This document shows positions 51,937-64,000 of a stretch of DNA of 64,000 nucleotides, piece by piece. Location of the stretch: assembly GCF_022539665.2 (NCBI RefSeq), contig NC_081337.1:6610679-6674678 (forward strand), read 5' to 3'. The notes under the pieces are model-generated. The model worked only from the letters and a program-made list of their open reading frames with translations. It was not told where the DNA came from and did not search any database. Within the stretch, counting starts at the first letter, position 1. Each line of letters starts with the position of its first letter. The stretch comes from Daphnia carinata. Lineage: Eukaryota > Arthropoda > Branchiopoda > Diplostraca > Daphniidae. Made by a program: the position numbers and the translations under genes.

Positions 51937-54900
51937 GAAAATTGATAGTTCCATAATAACGAACGAAAATAATCGAGATAATCACAAAAAAAATTTCAAA
52001 GAAAAAAAAAAAATTTCTTTTACCTTTAGCCAATTGAAAAAGAACGTTCCCATAACACTGAAAAACAGGGTAAGTACACAGCAAGTAAACAAATAATCCC
52101 CGTGGTTTGTTTCGTATATGTATACATACCTTTGGCTGCTGCCGTGCGTTGTGTGTTTGTGCAACGACAAAATCAATGAACCTTGCAGAACACATAATAG
52201 GAGAAGTCAAGAGAGAGAGAGAGGAGACATGAAAGAACAGTCAAAAGAACCATAAGGTAAAAATCTACTGACCCGAGGAGAGTACCGATCGATTCCCTTC
52301 CAACTCTTTGATTCAGCACGCCCTTTTTTTGTATTTCTTTTTTTCCGTCACTTTGCGGAGCGATGTCACCATTGATTAGTTAAACATTTCCTTAACCCAG
52401 ACAAGCTATTCCCTCTGTGTGCCGCCTTCCCGTTGCTCAGACCTCATCTATCTTGTTTTCTTTTATTTTTTTCCAATTTTCTTGTCTATTGCTCTTAACG
52501 ATGAATAACGAAGAGCAAACGAAAAAAAAGGGGGGAATAGTTTGTCGCCATAGACATACTATTGACGGATAACGAGTCAAGCTTGACAAGTCGACCCTGG
52601 CGGATTGAATCTATACATATAAGCTGTGAGATCAAGACGATGAACTGCCACATTTTGCTTCCCTTTTTCCGACCGTTGACGATGTGATACCGGGAGGCTT
52701 ACAACATAGCAGTTTGTTTTGACTCGACGACGGGCCAATCGGAGCAAGCTTAAGAGACAAATTGATTGGGGTTTGGAAATGTCTGTGTGCGTGTGTACCC
52801 GAACATCTCTGACTGATGAAAACGAGTTCCATACGTCGCCTAAGGTTGGTTTCCTCTGGTGATTTTCTTTTTTTTTTGAGATTAGGTCGCCTGGCAAAAG
52901 AGAAACGATGAGAGGCTCGACGTCTATATCGTCAAAGCTGATTGGTACAGCAATCAGAACTGCTTCCGCACTTGTGCATCTCGATCAAAACAAGACATCA
53001 AAATAAAAGAGAATTTTGAGGGCAAATAGAAAACCATTTCAGTATTTGACGAGAGGCTTTTTGTTATCAATGACTGGCGAAGCTTTCCAACTGCAGATTT
53101 TTGCGATATTGCAAAGACAGAAATTTCTTTAGAACTGCGGCAGCCTGAAGGGAAGCAGTGGAATGCACAAGAAGCTGACTTTTCATTACAATATTGATCC
53201 AATGGCTTTCTAGTTTTTTCAGTATAGGAAAAAGCAAAACTTTACAGCGTAACCCATTTTCGTTTAGTCCGTGATTTGAAATGTAAAGAGTTAACCAAAC
53301 AGAGACCAACGGGTCAGTTTGTGGGCGTCTAACAATCATCCCATAAAGATTGGCACCGGGTCCTGGTCGTTGCACATTTACCGTCTAGCCATTCTTTAGC
53401 AAGAATTCCAATATTGTTGACATCGTTCAAACTAGTCAACGTGTATTTTATTCGATTTCTTTTGGCCGGATCCACGCCACTTCTTCCTTCCTTTATTTAT
53501 TTGACTTGAACGCTTTGCCCCGTCCAATACTGTCTCGATCGATAGGTACGGGGAGTATTTGAGTGTGTACACGTACATGTTATTGCCATACAGAACTGTG
53601 GTGGATAGTCTCCTTTTTTTATGTTTGCCATTCAAGTCCCAGCGCATCCAATATAGACATGGTGTTAAAAAACAAGAAATTCTTGTTTTCTTCTGTTGGT
53701 TTCCGAATGGAACAAGAGCAATCAAGGCCCAGTTCTATTGACGTTTTTAGATCTCTGTTTTTTACTTAAATATTTAGAAATGTAAATAATTTTTGTTTGC
53801 ACGTATTCAAGATTTCAAGAGAAGTTCAAAGGAGGAAGGCGGGTTAAGGAACTTTAAAAGTGAATAAGACATATTCAAGGATCGATTTGTGGAAGTCATT
53901 TGTACTCCCATATGTACATAGGTGGGAAGTTTAATTTATCCCACTTTCAATTGGGATACATCTTTTTTCATTGTGCACCCAATACTAGCAGAAGAAGGAA
54001 AATATTGCTCTAGAGGCTGCGTAGTAAAATTAATGTAATCACGTTTCCTCTACCGAGTACTCGTAGACAAAGTTCTGTGGCGATGTTTCTGATTTTGCAC
54101 AGTTTACCTCGTCTTTTTAAATGTCTCTCGCCCTTTGCCGATAATGAAAGTCTACCTAACGTTGACATGCAAATTAATGAGAAGTTTCAACGCTTCAACG
54201 ACGATGAACCTTAATAGTTTTGGCCTCTGATACTTAAATGAATTATTCTTTTTCCATGCTGAAAGTCACATCCCCTAACCACGTATCCGCTCCGTTCAAA
54301 TGATTATGCGCGGAGGCTTGAATCAGTTGAATACCGTGAAAACGAATTATGTAATCGATGTTTGATAAGGAGCAAGTAGATGTTCCTCACAAGGTATTCC
54401 GGCTCAACATGGATGGTTAGGTCGTTGCTTCAACAAAAATCTCGGATGCAAGCTCTTGTAACGTAACACAACCATTTATGCAATTTTCGTCTATTTTGAT
54501 TGTAGTGCGTTCACATAGGTCGAAAAACCATACGAAAGCAGAGAAGAAATCATATCGGATTCTTGCAAGCAGTAGACTAGTATAAAAGAAAATAAAATAT
54601 TATTTACAAGCATTCGAGATTATACACAAGACTGTGTAAATATTATGCTTGATTCTATTTGAAGCCATTTGCCGTTTAGCCGTACTTATTGAACGTCCAA
54701 CAAAACTAGCCGTCCAGTTTCCGAGAATTTGTAATTGGTTCATGCTGTAGTCGTGTTTGCCAATCTTAACTAGTCGCGAAAACGTATTCAAAATTAACTA
54801 CGTAGACTAACACATTCGGTCATAGCTACTCGATTTATTGCATGACGGTAATGTTATAGGCTTTTATTCAAGAACGCTTCGTACGCTAATCGATTAGGTG

Positions 54901-57900
54901 GTGGCTTGGCTTTTGTTAAAGTAAAACCATTGTCCCATACCTTTTTGCCTTTTCAAAAATGAAGTTCGTGGATGTAGTTGGAAAATTAACTTGCGCTTCA
55001 TTTAAGTTCGAATTGTATCAAAATCATGGTACCGTACGATTCTTGTTTAGTAAGCGGTTGTCATAGCAATGGAAAAAGGGAAATAACAAACTTGTGTAAA
55101 ATCAAAATCCGTTTTTTTCTTAAGCCAGCTACTGCCCAATAAATCAACAACAAAAAACCAGCAAGCTTGACACTCAGCGGCTGGTTTGAATCAATAAACC
55201 TACGCTCACTCAGCTGTCTTACCCGTTTTTCCATTATAACATGCTGAAATTGTTTACAATTACCAAATACGTCACCAACCAGTAGAGGGACAAAGTTCGT
55301 GATCGAGACACGAGTCACGAATCACTATTCCCATTTTGTTTATCAAATCGTGTTATTTTGTTTTTACTCACGAAGAACTGTTGCTATGTCTTGTGCTGAC
55401 CATCAATTGTTGTCGAATGTTTCCCAATGGAGTGTTAAAACAGGTACAAACATTACGTGTTATTCGATCGAAAGGTGTGTACACATACCTGACCTTCGAA
55501 TGGAGATCCTATATAAGATAAAGTTGCAATAGCTATTTGCAGGTTTGACGTGATCCAATCATGAGAATGGAAGAAAATGTCTTGCCTTTTGTCGAGTCGT
55601 TGCGTCGTGGGTTGTTGGTCGATACAATGCAGAAGGGCGAACGCAACGGGCTCGCTGTGCCGCATACATTTATATTTAAGCACTATACAAAGGCGCGATC
55701 CTATATTGTCGCCATGGGCACAACAACACGGACCTCGGCTCCAGCAATAAATGGCGTTTCGTTCTCTTTTCCATTCTTCCTTTCTTGTTTAAAATAAGAA
55801 AAAAAAATTAAAGCGAAACTGTGGCTAAGAATTAGAGACGTGCTCGTCCCAACGTCTCTTTAATATAGACCATCTGCTCGCTATTCAGAAATACACATAC
55901 TATAGAGAGGTGACGGAGATGGTGGGCGTGAACGATGCAAATCGATTTTCTGCGTTTCAATTTCATTCAACATCTCACCGTCTTGAAGGTTTACAGATTG
56001 CTGACATGCCCGTCCAAACATGTCATGCTTGAGCGTGTTTATTGCTATAGACAGGCGGGTCTCTTATTTCTGTTTGCATCAAGTCGGATTTAAACTAATA
56101 GCCTTTTCTGCATATTGTAAAACGTTGAATGGGATAGATAGAGCCGAGCTTATATAGTGTTTAATAAGAATGAACAGTTGAAAAAAAAAAAGAAATTTTA
56201 AAGTTCAAATCGTAGGCAGATTGCGACGACTTGTTTGCTCATCTTCTGTTCTTGATCTTTTATTTCACTATTTTTGTGGGTCTCGGCGTTAAAATTGCGC
56301 GTTGACTAGTTAAAATTGATGTGTAGTACCCTATGCCGTTTCATTCCCCCCCCCCCTCCCGTATTTAGAGCTTGTTCTATTCCTGGAAAATTTAGGACAC
56401 TCTGGTTCGGAATAGGATTCAACCTAAAAACTTAATTGCAGCATGGTTCTAAAGCATTACCTACTACCATTCAGAATTTTGGGAAAAAGCTTTTTTTTTT
56501 TGTCATTAGGAGTTTCAACGTCTTACTGTGACAGTTGGTGCCATTTCAATAAGTAAACGATAAATGGAAATAGCGGGATTCAGCTGCTTTCTTCTTGCTT
56601 TAATCATGACAGGAAAACTCCATCCCAATGCAGCATTTAAGAGCCGATGCAATTTCTTTTTGAAGCCTTAGAAAAAAAAGAGGAAAAAAGGTTGTGTGTT
56701 GGTTCCAACTGTAACTAGATTTTGCGCTTCCCTACACTATATACTGAGACTGACAATAAAAATCTATGCAAACAATATGTACGCATGATAAAGAAATATT
56801 GTCCCAGTTGTCTGACAGTTGCACAGTCTCTCACTATAGAGCTGTCAGGCAGTTGGAAATCAATTGTCTTTGCTCTCTACATTCACCGCCTATGGGAAAT
56901 TCAAGTGCACAGATGCAATACACGTCAACCTAATAAGCATCTTGCGAAGGATCATTGATACACTTCAAATATATGTGTGACAAGAAGAAGAGAACCTTTT
57001 CTCTTATTTCCAATCCCGTTTGTGCTATTCCTGTACCTGCACGTATATACGTTGGGTAGACGTTTGTTCTCTGTATCAACTTTCGAATATACCAAGAATT
57101 CATTGATGCCATTGTGCATGGAAGTCAATCTTCTAGTCTATAGAATGGCGCGCATACACTCTCTTTCGCACTTTTCGTTGGCCACACCTTTCTTCTATTT
57201 TTATTATCCCCGTCAAGGGTATAAGCCAATTTCTTTTATAATTTTCTTTTTTCTTCTTCTTCTTGTTGAGCATATCTTTTCTTTATTATCCCGAAGACTG
57301 AGGTCTTGGCCAGTGCGCCCAACCGTTTATATGGTACGTGTGCCAGCTCGTTACCAAGGTACCAGCCACTTACGTATTCTTGAAGAATGGCGTTTGTTTT
57401 TAGCAGTTTGCACGAGCAGCTACAACGGCCGCCTTAACGTCACTGTACACCCCATATCGTGCGAAATTGTACTTCGCAAAGTGGCAATTTGTTTCCAATT
57501 ACTTAATCAAAGCAAGACACATTCAGTGCTAGCATGGCTTATCAGCTTAACTTAACTCTTTTTATATTGCATCCATTTTGTTTCTTTTCCAAAATACATC
57601 TCGTGATCGGGTTCCGCAAAACTCCAGTTTCCCTTGGCGAATTGGAGGTGACAGAAGGCGGTTCGGCTATCCTGCCATGCGATATGAGTCTGCCATCACT
57701 CGACGATGCCATTTACCTTGTCGTTTGGTTCCTGGAACCCAACAAGAAACCCATCTACACGTAAGTCCTACACATACAGCCATATCCGTTTTCTTCGCTT
57801 TTTGCTTTTGATCACCGCCTATCCACTTTATGATGGAAACAAACTGGCAGGCATAAACAATGTGTGTCACATCCAGGTTTGATGCCCGTGGAAAGCCGCT

Positions 57901-60900
57901 TTCAATGGGCCGACGTTGGTCGGAGGTCGTCTCGTTTGGACTGCGGGCTGATTTTCGCTTCGCTCTTCACGGACAAATACCCAGCAAAGGGCATTTAATC
58001 ATTAACGGAACTACTTTATCTGATGAAGGCATCTACCGTTGTCGCGTTGATTTCAAGAATTCGCCTGCGCGTCATTTCCGAGTTCAGTTAAATGTCACAG
58101 GTAAGTAACGTCCGACGCAGTTTTTTTTATTTGAGTAGCTAATTGATCTTAAAAATGGATCGATTCTTTTTTGTTTTTTTAATGAGAACTTAGTTGCTGT
58201 ACAAGCACTCACTGAATTCACCAGTCAGTTACCATGCCGTTAATCAATTATGTTTAGACTATAGAGGTATATAGCGCTAGGAATTGTGATACGCACTATA
58301 GGTTAACAGTGATAAGCACCGGTTCCTTACTAATGAATGCGGTGTCGTGAGTAATTTTACTGTGCCATAGTAAATATCAAGTATAAATAATGAAATGAAA
58401 AAGTGAAATGCATTACGCTGCGAGCGAATCGACATGTGTAGCAGCAATCTCTTTGGCCTATACCCATTTCCTCCCAAGAGCTCAACTCTCAGCTGTTATT
58501 CAATCGTGACAATTGTGAATCGGTGATTCTTTTTTTCTCAGTTTGCCTTCTCAGTACATCAGAGGAAGCCCCTAGGGTTGAACGATGAGACGCCAACTCA
58601 CCAGTTGTATTCTTTGTGTCATGATACCCTCGCCTTGTTCGTTATATTTCTGAATTTTCCGGCGTTGCGTTAACCTTTATGTTGTTATCGTATTCCCTTT
58701 TCATATTCCCGAAATCCTCCCTTTTTTCCCTGTCGAACACGTACTCAAGCAAGTAGTTGACACCAAGAGTCATGTAAGGATCTGGGCCCTTCCGCTTGTT
58801 TCCTGGACGCCGAATGTCGATACCGCCGGGTTTGATTATATCATAAAAGGTCTTTTTATTTTATTATTCTTTTCATTTTTACTTTGAACCATTTTGCTCT
58901 TTGACGAATGCCGTGTCAAAGCAAAATATCGTGCATACTGAAAGTCATCAGTCCGTGAATGGAGCTGTCCTAGCCAACGACGTTTCCACCGTGACGTTAT
59001 TGACGCTTGGCTAACAAAAGCAACCAACGAGCCCCTTTTCAAAAGAGAATTATCTTACTCAACGGATCCTTTCTTTCATTTTCAGTTTTCAAAGTTTCAC
59101 AGCCAAACTCGCTAACCTTCTTCACTTCAGTCTCATCGCTGCTTTAGACTTGATCTGTGTTTGGCTCTTTACCAAAGCTAATTAGATATCTGCATTGATT
59201 GGCATGGAAAGTTTGCTCTACGTGCACGTTCGTTTTACTGATGCTCAGCCAGCTGACGCTAATGAGAATCGTGCAGCTAAAAAAATCACAAACAATTTTG
59301 TTGGCCTATCAGCAAGAAAATACTGCACGTGTTTTCCAATCTTGCGAATGCTTAGTCAGCCATAAGAAATCAAAGCTTTGTTGTTCAACCATAAGAATTT
59401 ACTGTTAAGCTGCGAGTTTGTCCGTGAGCCCTAAGAGTTATTAGGGCTACACATATCGTGCTGGCTTGCTAAGCCCAGCTTTGACCACTCATTATGATGT
59501 AACAATAAGCTATAGGGCAACAATGAAAACGCTAAGAGTATACCACTAAATAGTTTGGTATCAGAACACAACTATAAGGCAAAGAGAAAGAGATAATGGA
59601 AGGCACAGGAGTCAGATAATGGGGTGTACCTCAAAGTATCAGCAAATTTTGAATCATAATTTAGAATTTCACAAACGGGTAATAGCTTAGTTCCGCGTAA
59701 AGTAAAGTTGCTCATTCCGTTCCATTTCATGACTATTACTGGAACCTGCTTAGATCGTGGGATAAAAACTTTTATTCCGTTTATACTCAGTCTCGCAATC
59801 TACCATGCAACTATTGTCTGTCGCTGCGTTGAAACCTTGCAAAGATGACGGATCTTGACAGAATATGACTGCTTTTAAGGATGATTGTCAATCCTTGTTC
59901 TACTTCCATTCATCACAAATGTCTCGGGAAGACGACAGATCAAAACAGTATATCGTTGTCAGGGATCTGATCGCTTTCCCTTGCGTAGGGTCTTCGTTGT
60001 TCTATGAGCATTTATGTTCCACGTAACCCCAAAGGGCAATTAGGAATACATCCGGCCCATTGATAAAACGCCATTTGCTTATTTTTGCCTGTCGTATTCA
60101 TATTTGGATATACGACGAAAGTCTCACGTTTACAGCAACGTTCGGGTTGCATACTATTAGCTGCTTGGAATATAAGTTGATTTCCATGATGAATGAATCA
60201 TCAGGACGAACAATTTGAGTCTTCTTTCTTACGCCTGTCTACGTTTCTTATAACTCTTCTGAAATATTCAAACGCGATTGTCCATCTTGTGTTTGTCTCC
60301 GTTATCCGACAGTTGAAAATGTGATGATACCATAATCCACTTATGCGGACGTACGCTAAAGTTTCTTTGCACTGAACCAGTTTCTGGAATCAAGATGTCT
60401 ATACACATGAGGTTCGGATGACTGGTTTTTCCACTCGAAACCAGACAAGAGGTAACAATATCGACGTATCATTTGTGAAACGGTTCGACTGCTCTCAGTT
60501 ATAGTGATTCGCTGCTCACGAAACCCGAACAATATTGGTGGTTCTCGTATTTTATTGTGAAAAGGCTTCTACATCCTTATTTTTGCACAGAATTTCGATT
60601 GCAGCTAATTGTTCAAATATTGATTCAAGGGCCTTGTTCATTGCAATCTTCGTCGTCATCGATACTTGCCAACAATATAGACCTTCAGCTCCTTCATTTT
60701 TCATCGATCTTCATCACGATTGAAGAAATAAAAATGTGAACAGAGAAAATATGAGGACTTTTCGCGTCATTTTGATTCGATACCCTATTGTATGCGATGG
60801 AGGATTACCAAAAGCACCAGAAGCATCATCAGAAAGAGTCTATCGAAGATCACGTCAGAGAGACAAACACCATCTGTCTTGCACTAACGAAGAAAGAAAA

Positions 60901-63900
60901 AGCAATAGCCTCGAGATGGGAAAACGAATTTCCGTCCACTTGAAAACGAGGAGAGATGAGAATTCGTCCCTTTTTTTGTTTTGTTTTGGCTGTACCTAGT
61001 TGATGTCTGGGCAGAGCAAACTCTTTCTCAGGGGAAATTTCGCGCTTGAAGACTCTCGACAGCAACTGACTTCTTGCTGAGAGATTGGCCTTCAAGCGTC
61101 GCAGAGAAATGTTTCACTGCAAATCGCCGCTACGTAACATTTGGCTACGCCCGTCTCTCACGGTCGCTAATCTTGTTGTGGTTTTCTCTTTTTCCTGCTC
61201 TAGAATGCTATAGAGCAAACCTTCCGAGGGTAGAATCGTTTAAAAGCCATGGTCATTCGGCATGGACTTTTTTTTTTATGTCAGGCTCCGCTAGGACCTA
61301 AATTGGGCTTTTTCGTATGTCCTATTGTGTGTGTCGAGTGGATTATTCGTCAAGCAACACTCTATTCCCTACTGAAAATACCAAGCACGTTTCGCTTATA
61401 GCCATTTTTCATCTGTATGTAATAATGCGTCCTTGGATGCTTCTTTTTTCGGTTTTCCAGTTATATAACATTTACGTTCATATTGTGGGTTTTCGTGAAT
61501 CATATCGCAAAGTAAAGCCCTCAGCATAGCTCTCTGAGATTGCGTGGCCGTGTGCGTAGGGAAAAGTGGAATATTAATCTAGTGCTACAGTAATAATTAA
61601 TTTGTGATGGTGCCGCACTGTACGTACAGAGTCAGTAGGCTATTCATCATAGTTTGTAATAAGCTGAGACTTTTGCGCTGGTTGAATGACTCGCAAAGAT
61701 AAAACTCTCCTTTGATTTATTTCTCTTGTTCTACAGTTCCACCGTCTGAGCCGAAAATCACGGACGAAACGGGCCGCGAAGTGCGTTCCACAAAATTCGG
61801 GCCGCTGAGGGAGAGGCAATGGGCCGTGCTGCAGTGTCATGTGACGGGAGGCAAACCATCTCCAGAGGTTGAATGGTACAGCAATGGCAAACGTTTCGCT
61901 TCATCGACCGGCCTGGAAATGCATAACGGCCTACAACTCGGTCTATTGAACGACCAGCAGAACGACTATTACCCTTTCCTGCAGCAGAGAACCATAGTCA
62001 GAGAGATCCGAATCGGTCCTCTTAATAGGTCCCACCAGGATGCACGATTTACCTGCAAAGCTTCCAACAGTGTCAACAACGCGCCCAAAATTAAAACAGT
62101 GGCGCTGGACATTCATTGTAAATAATGGCTGTTCCTCTTCCTCTCATTAAAGTTTGGCTATTTCGCATGATAGCTCATCAATAACATAAGCTAGAAAGAA
62201 AAAAAAAACATGATAGTCTGCATACTCGTACGTGTAGGGGGCGGAGATGTGATCACTTCTTTCTTTTTCGTGCCCGTTAGTGCCGCCTTTGAAAGTGGAT
62301 ATCTCCAAGATGGAAACCCGATTCGTGGCGGGCGAGGGTAGTGAGATCCGTTGCCAAACATTCGGATCGCGTCCAGCTGCGTCCATTAGCTGGTGCAAAG
62401 ACGATGTTTGCCTGCCGGATTCTTCTTACAAGGTAAGAAAACGTCATCGCACCCTCTTTTATCGGGCATAGTCGCAACAGAAACGCATTCTTTCTGCACT
62501 CTACGACTCGTCCAATAGAGAAACGGAACGAACAACGGGTTCTCTGAATTCCGTCATCTTTCGCAGCACGTTGGTCAAGTTAAGCGAAGCTAAGCTTAGC
62601 CAATAACGGCGGCCGACTCTGACGTATAACACGTATTAACAAACGGAAGACCTGTCACTGCTTGACAATATTTTTCTTTATCATTCCTTTAATCGTTATT
62701 TTCGCTTGTCCGGAATGATGTCTTTCAACTCTATTTACCACATCCCAGTAATGTCCACAGTAAAAAGCGGAGATACTGAGGCTCTCCTAGTTGAATCATT
62801 GCGGTAAATCGATATTGAGTGTGTATATTGACTCGTTTGCAAAGGAAATTGGGTACTTTAACGGTGTTCCGTCGACTATAAATGCTTATCTGCCTATTCA
62901 TGGTTGGAAAAAAATCGACCGGTTCTCGTATTATTCAAACCCCGAATGTAGAAATTAAAAAAAAAATCGCAATTTTCTATACAGGACAGTATAGAAGAAA
63001 AAATTAAAGAACAGGGGAAGATGAATTTCAATTCATTGCTAATGAAGTAACGAGAGTTCTTTTTGTGTCCTGATTTGATAGGAACCACGAAAAAAAGTTA
63101 ACATACTGTAACAATAAAAACCAGTAGCTCTTTCCACTTTTTTTTCCTATCGGATTTTTAGTGTGGCAAAAAAATCTGTACGAGACAGAGACGGATCGAA
63201 GTTTTGCCTCTCTATTATTTATTTATGCAACCGTCAGTCTCGGAGACGTGGAGCCACACAACTTTCCATACGCAGTATAATAAATATCGTATACTTGTAC
63301 ACAAATACCTAATCAATTCAACGAGACCCTGCCCTGTATCCCACGGTTTTTCTTTATTTTCTCTTCGTCTTTTTGCGTTTCCTGATGGTTTGGTTTATTT
63401 TGTGTACGTATGTATTTTTCTTGTCGTCCCTTTTCTTTTATTCATTCCTTCTGCTTTCTGCTAGCTTTAGCATCTCTGATTGCACAAATGCACAAACTTC
63501 CTGTTCGTAGTTGTTTAGTTTCACCGTTGTTCCAACTAGCGTGAATTTTCATTTCCTGTGTGGGTGTTTACACGCGTTTAGGGATTACTGTCTCTCTTTA
63601 TCTTTCACGTTTGAAATATTTTTTCTTTCTCTTTGTCATGACGCACAAGCCCACGTACAAGCTCGCCTTCTTTTACACAGTTTAGATACCCGTCGCATTT
63701 TGTCTCTTTCGTATTCCGTTGTCGAATTAGAGCCCTTCAGGAAAGTCTTAACATGCATACGCACATTTAAATAAGAAAAATTTATTATTAAAATGAGGGG
63801 ATGACCAAAGAACATCGAAATAAAACTACATTTGGTCTATCGATACTAGTTTTGACAAAATTTGTAACGGTGATGTTGTCATTGTGAATGGCAAACTCCA

Positions 63901-64000
63901 TGTGCCACTATTCTTACATGCTGATTCCAATATTCGATAGGTATTCGATGATGAAAACGGTAACGTGACGACCAGCCTTTTCAGGGCTAACTTTAGCAAA
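46118..64000 (+). CDS. side-like: Sidestep-type Ig-superfamily transmembrane receptor, N-terminal part
   Basis: Cell-surface receptor of the Sidestep family, whose members bind Beaten path proteins to guide axons and match synaptic partners. The exons are 46118-46368 (coding from ATG 46224), 57628-57760, 57877-58100, 61737-62117, 62281-62432 and 63941 to the window edge. The coding sum is 1095 nt, 365 codons, with every phase consistent. In order the product has a signal peptide (LLCFLSLMILNL, then DASAEQ), an acidic spacer, Ig1 (AILPC, VVWF, IYTFDARGKPL, YRCRVDF), Ig2 (LQCHVTGGKPSPEVEWYSNG, FTCKASN) and Ig3 (IRCQTFGSRP, ISW, then NGNVTTS). YRCRVDF, VPPSEP and the GSRP block are typical of Sidestep proteins. 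The remaining Ig/FnIII domains, membrane segment and tail lie beyond 64000. The paralogue cannot be named. Confidence 0.88.
46369..57627. other. Sidestep-like intron 1 (11.3 kb)
   Basis: Separates the leader exon from Ig1, a place where wiring genes often have large regulatory introns. It contains a (CA)27 microsatellite, many T runs, a C run near 56346-56355, and open frames of up to 192 codons without domains (56977-57555). No nested gene was recognised on either strand. Confidence 0.65.
51881..51934 (+). repeat. (CA)27 dinucleotide microsatellite
   Basis: 54 uninterrupted bases of CA, the longest short-unit repeat in the window, inside the large Sidestep-like intron. Likely to be length-polymorphic. 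Confidence 0.97.
57628..57760 (+). CDS. Sidestep-like exon: N-terminal half of Ig1
   Basis: Follows acceptor CTCCAG at 57627 and ends TAC AC before donor GTAAGT. It encodes VSLGELEVTEGGSAILPC with the first Ig1 cysteine, the tryptophan in VVWF, and KKPIYT. The frame is also open upstream to an ATG at 57534, which would add a hydrophobic N-terminus. The spliced form is preferred because its phase fits the leader exon. Confidence 0.88.
57877..58100 (+). CDS. Sidestep-like exon: C-terminal half of Ig1
   Basis: Enters in phase 2 (AC plus G) to give YTFDARGKPL, contains RRWSEVVSFGLRADF and GHLIINGTTLSDEGIYRCRV, and ends NVT plus one base before GTAAGT. The YRCRVDF strand with the second cysteine is a family hallmark. 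Two potential N-glycosylation sites (NGT and NVT) are visible. Confidence 0.9.
58101..61736. other. Sidestep-like intron (3.6 kb) between Ig1 and Ig2
   Basis: Phase-1 intron, GTAAGT to CTACAG. No coding exon or RNA gene was recognised in it. Confidence 0.7.
61737..62117 (+). CDS. Sidestep-like exon: complete Ig2
   Basis: Encodes VPPSEPKITDETG through FTCKASNSVNN and ends CAT T before GTAAAT. Ig2 cysteines lie in VLQCHV and FTCKA, and the core tryptophan in VEWYS. It is 381 nt long, in phase 1 and out phase 1. The donor GTAAAT is weaker than the others but is fixed by the phase of the next exon. Confidence 0.88.
62281..62432 (+). CDS. Sidestep-like exon: N-terminal half of Ig3
   Basis: Begins after CCCGTTAG to give LPPLKVDISKMETRF, then IRCQTFGSRPAASISW. 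An unusual Cys follows the core Trp (SWCKDD), and another lies in DDVCLPD, possibly an extra disulfide. It ends at SYK before GTAAGA, phase 0. Confidence 0.88.
62433..63940. other. Sidestep-like intron (1.5 kb) within Ig3
   Basis: Phase-0 intron from GTAAGA to TTCGATAG. AT-rich, with no other exon recognised. Confidence 0.7.
63941..64000 (+). CDS. Sidestep-like exon, partial: Ig3 continuation cut by the window edge
   Basis: After acceptor GATAG the sequence reads VFDDENGNVTTSLFRANFSK, in phase 0 with the previous exon. The GNVTTS stretch is the usual position of the D/E strands in Sidestep Ig3. The exon continues past base 64000. Confidence 0.7.

Noticed and set aside
56977-57555. 192-codon plus-strand open frame just before Ig1
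   Set aside because: Unusually long, but the product is a run of Phe/Leu from TTC/CTT tracts followed by no known domain. It is in a different frame from the Ig1 exon, with no supporting splice structure.

Overview
This is a eukaryotic, intron-rich window, almost certainly from an arthropod. Two immunoglobulin-superfamily genes of protostome nervous-system families are present (Dpr and Sidestep types). The two central genes have short introns, and the rest is AT-rich with long A/T homopolymers. A branchiopod crustacean such as Daphnia fits the compact central genes and the residues of the NDUFA13 homologue, but this is inference because no species marker was seen.

Layout. (1) Bases 1 to about 6.7 kb, minus strand: three exons of a Dpr-type Ig gene, coding Ig1 in two exons and the first half of Ig2. 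The gene runs off the left edge, and its first coding exon (signal peptide) was not found. (2) About 6.7 to 27.7 kb: no gene I can support, apart from one possible 22-codon terminal exon at 25.3 kb. (3) About 27.7 to 29.6 kb, minus strand: coding-like fragments broken by stops and frame changes, probably a decayed gene of a family I do not recognise. (4) 29,948-30,664, minus strand: a complete four-exon NDUFA13 (GRIM-19, complex I) gene of 151 codons. (5) 31,094-34,704, plus strand: a nine-exon SDCCAG8-like centrosome/cilium coiled-coil gene, divergent from NDUFA13 across a gap of about 430 bp. That gap holds a perfect RFX X-box. (6) About 34.7 to 46.1 kb: no gene seen. A pair of adjacent perfect hairpins lies at 45.73-45.79 kb. 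(7) 46,118 to the right edge, plus strand: a Sidestep-type Ig receptor gene with a signal-peptide exon, an 11.3 kb first coding intron, Ig1, Ig2 and part of Ig3. It continues past the window.

Exon boundaries were read from GT/AG sites and checked by codon phase. All junctions agree, except for one extra base inside SDCCAG8 exon 3. Dpr and Sidestep proteins are neuronal surface proteins whose Ig partners (DIPs for Dpr, Beaten path for Sidestep) specify axon guidance and synaptic pairing. The two genes are transcribed away from each other, with the mitochondrial and ciliary genes between them.
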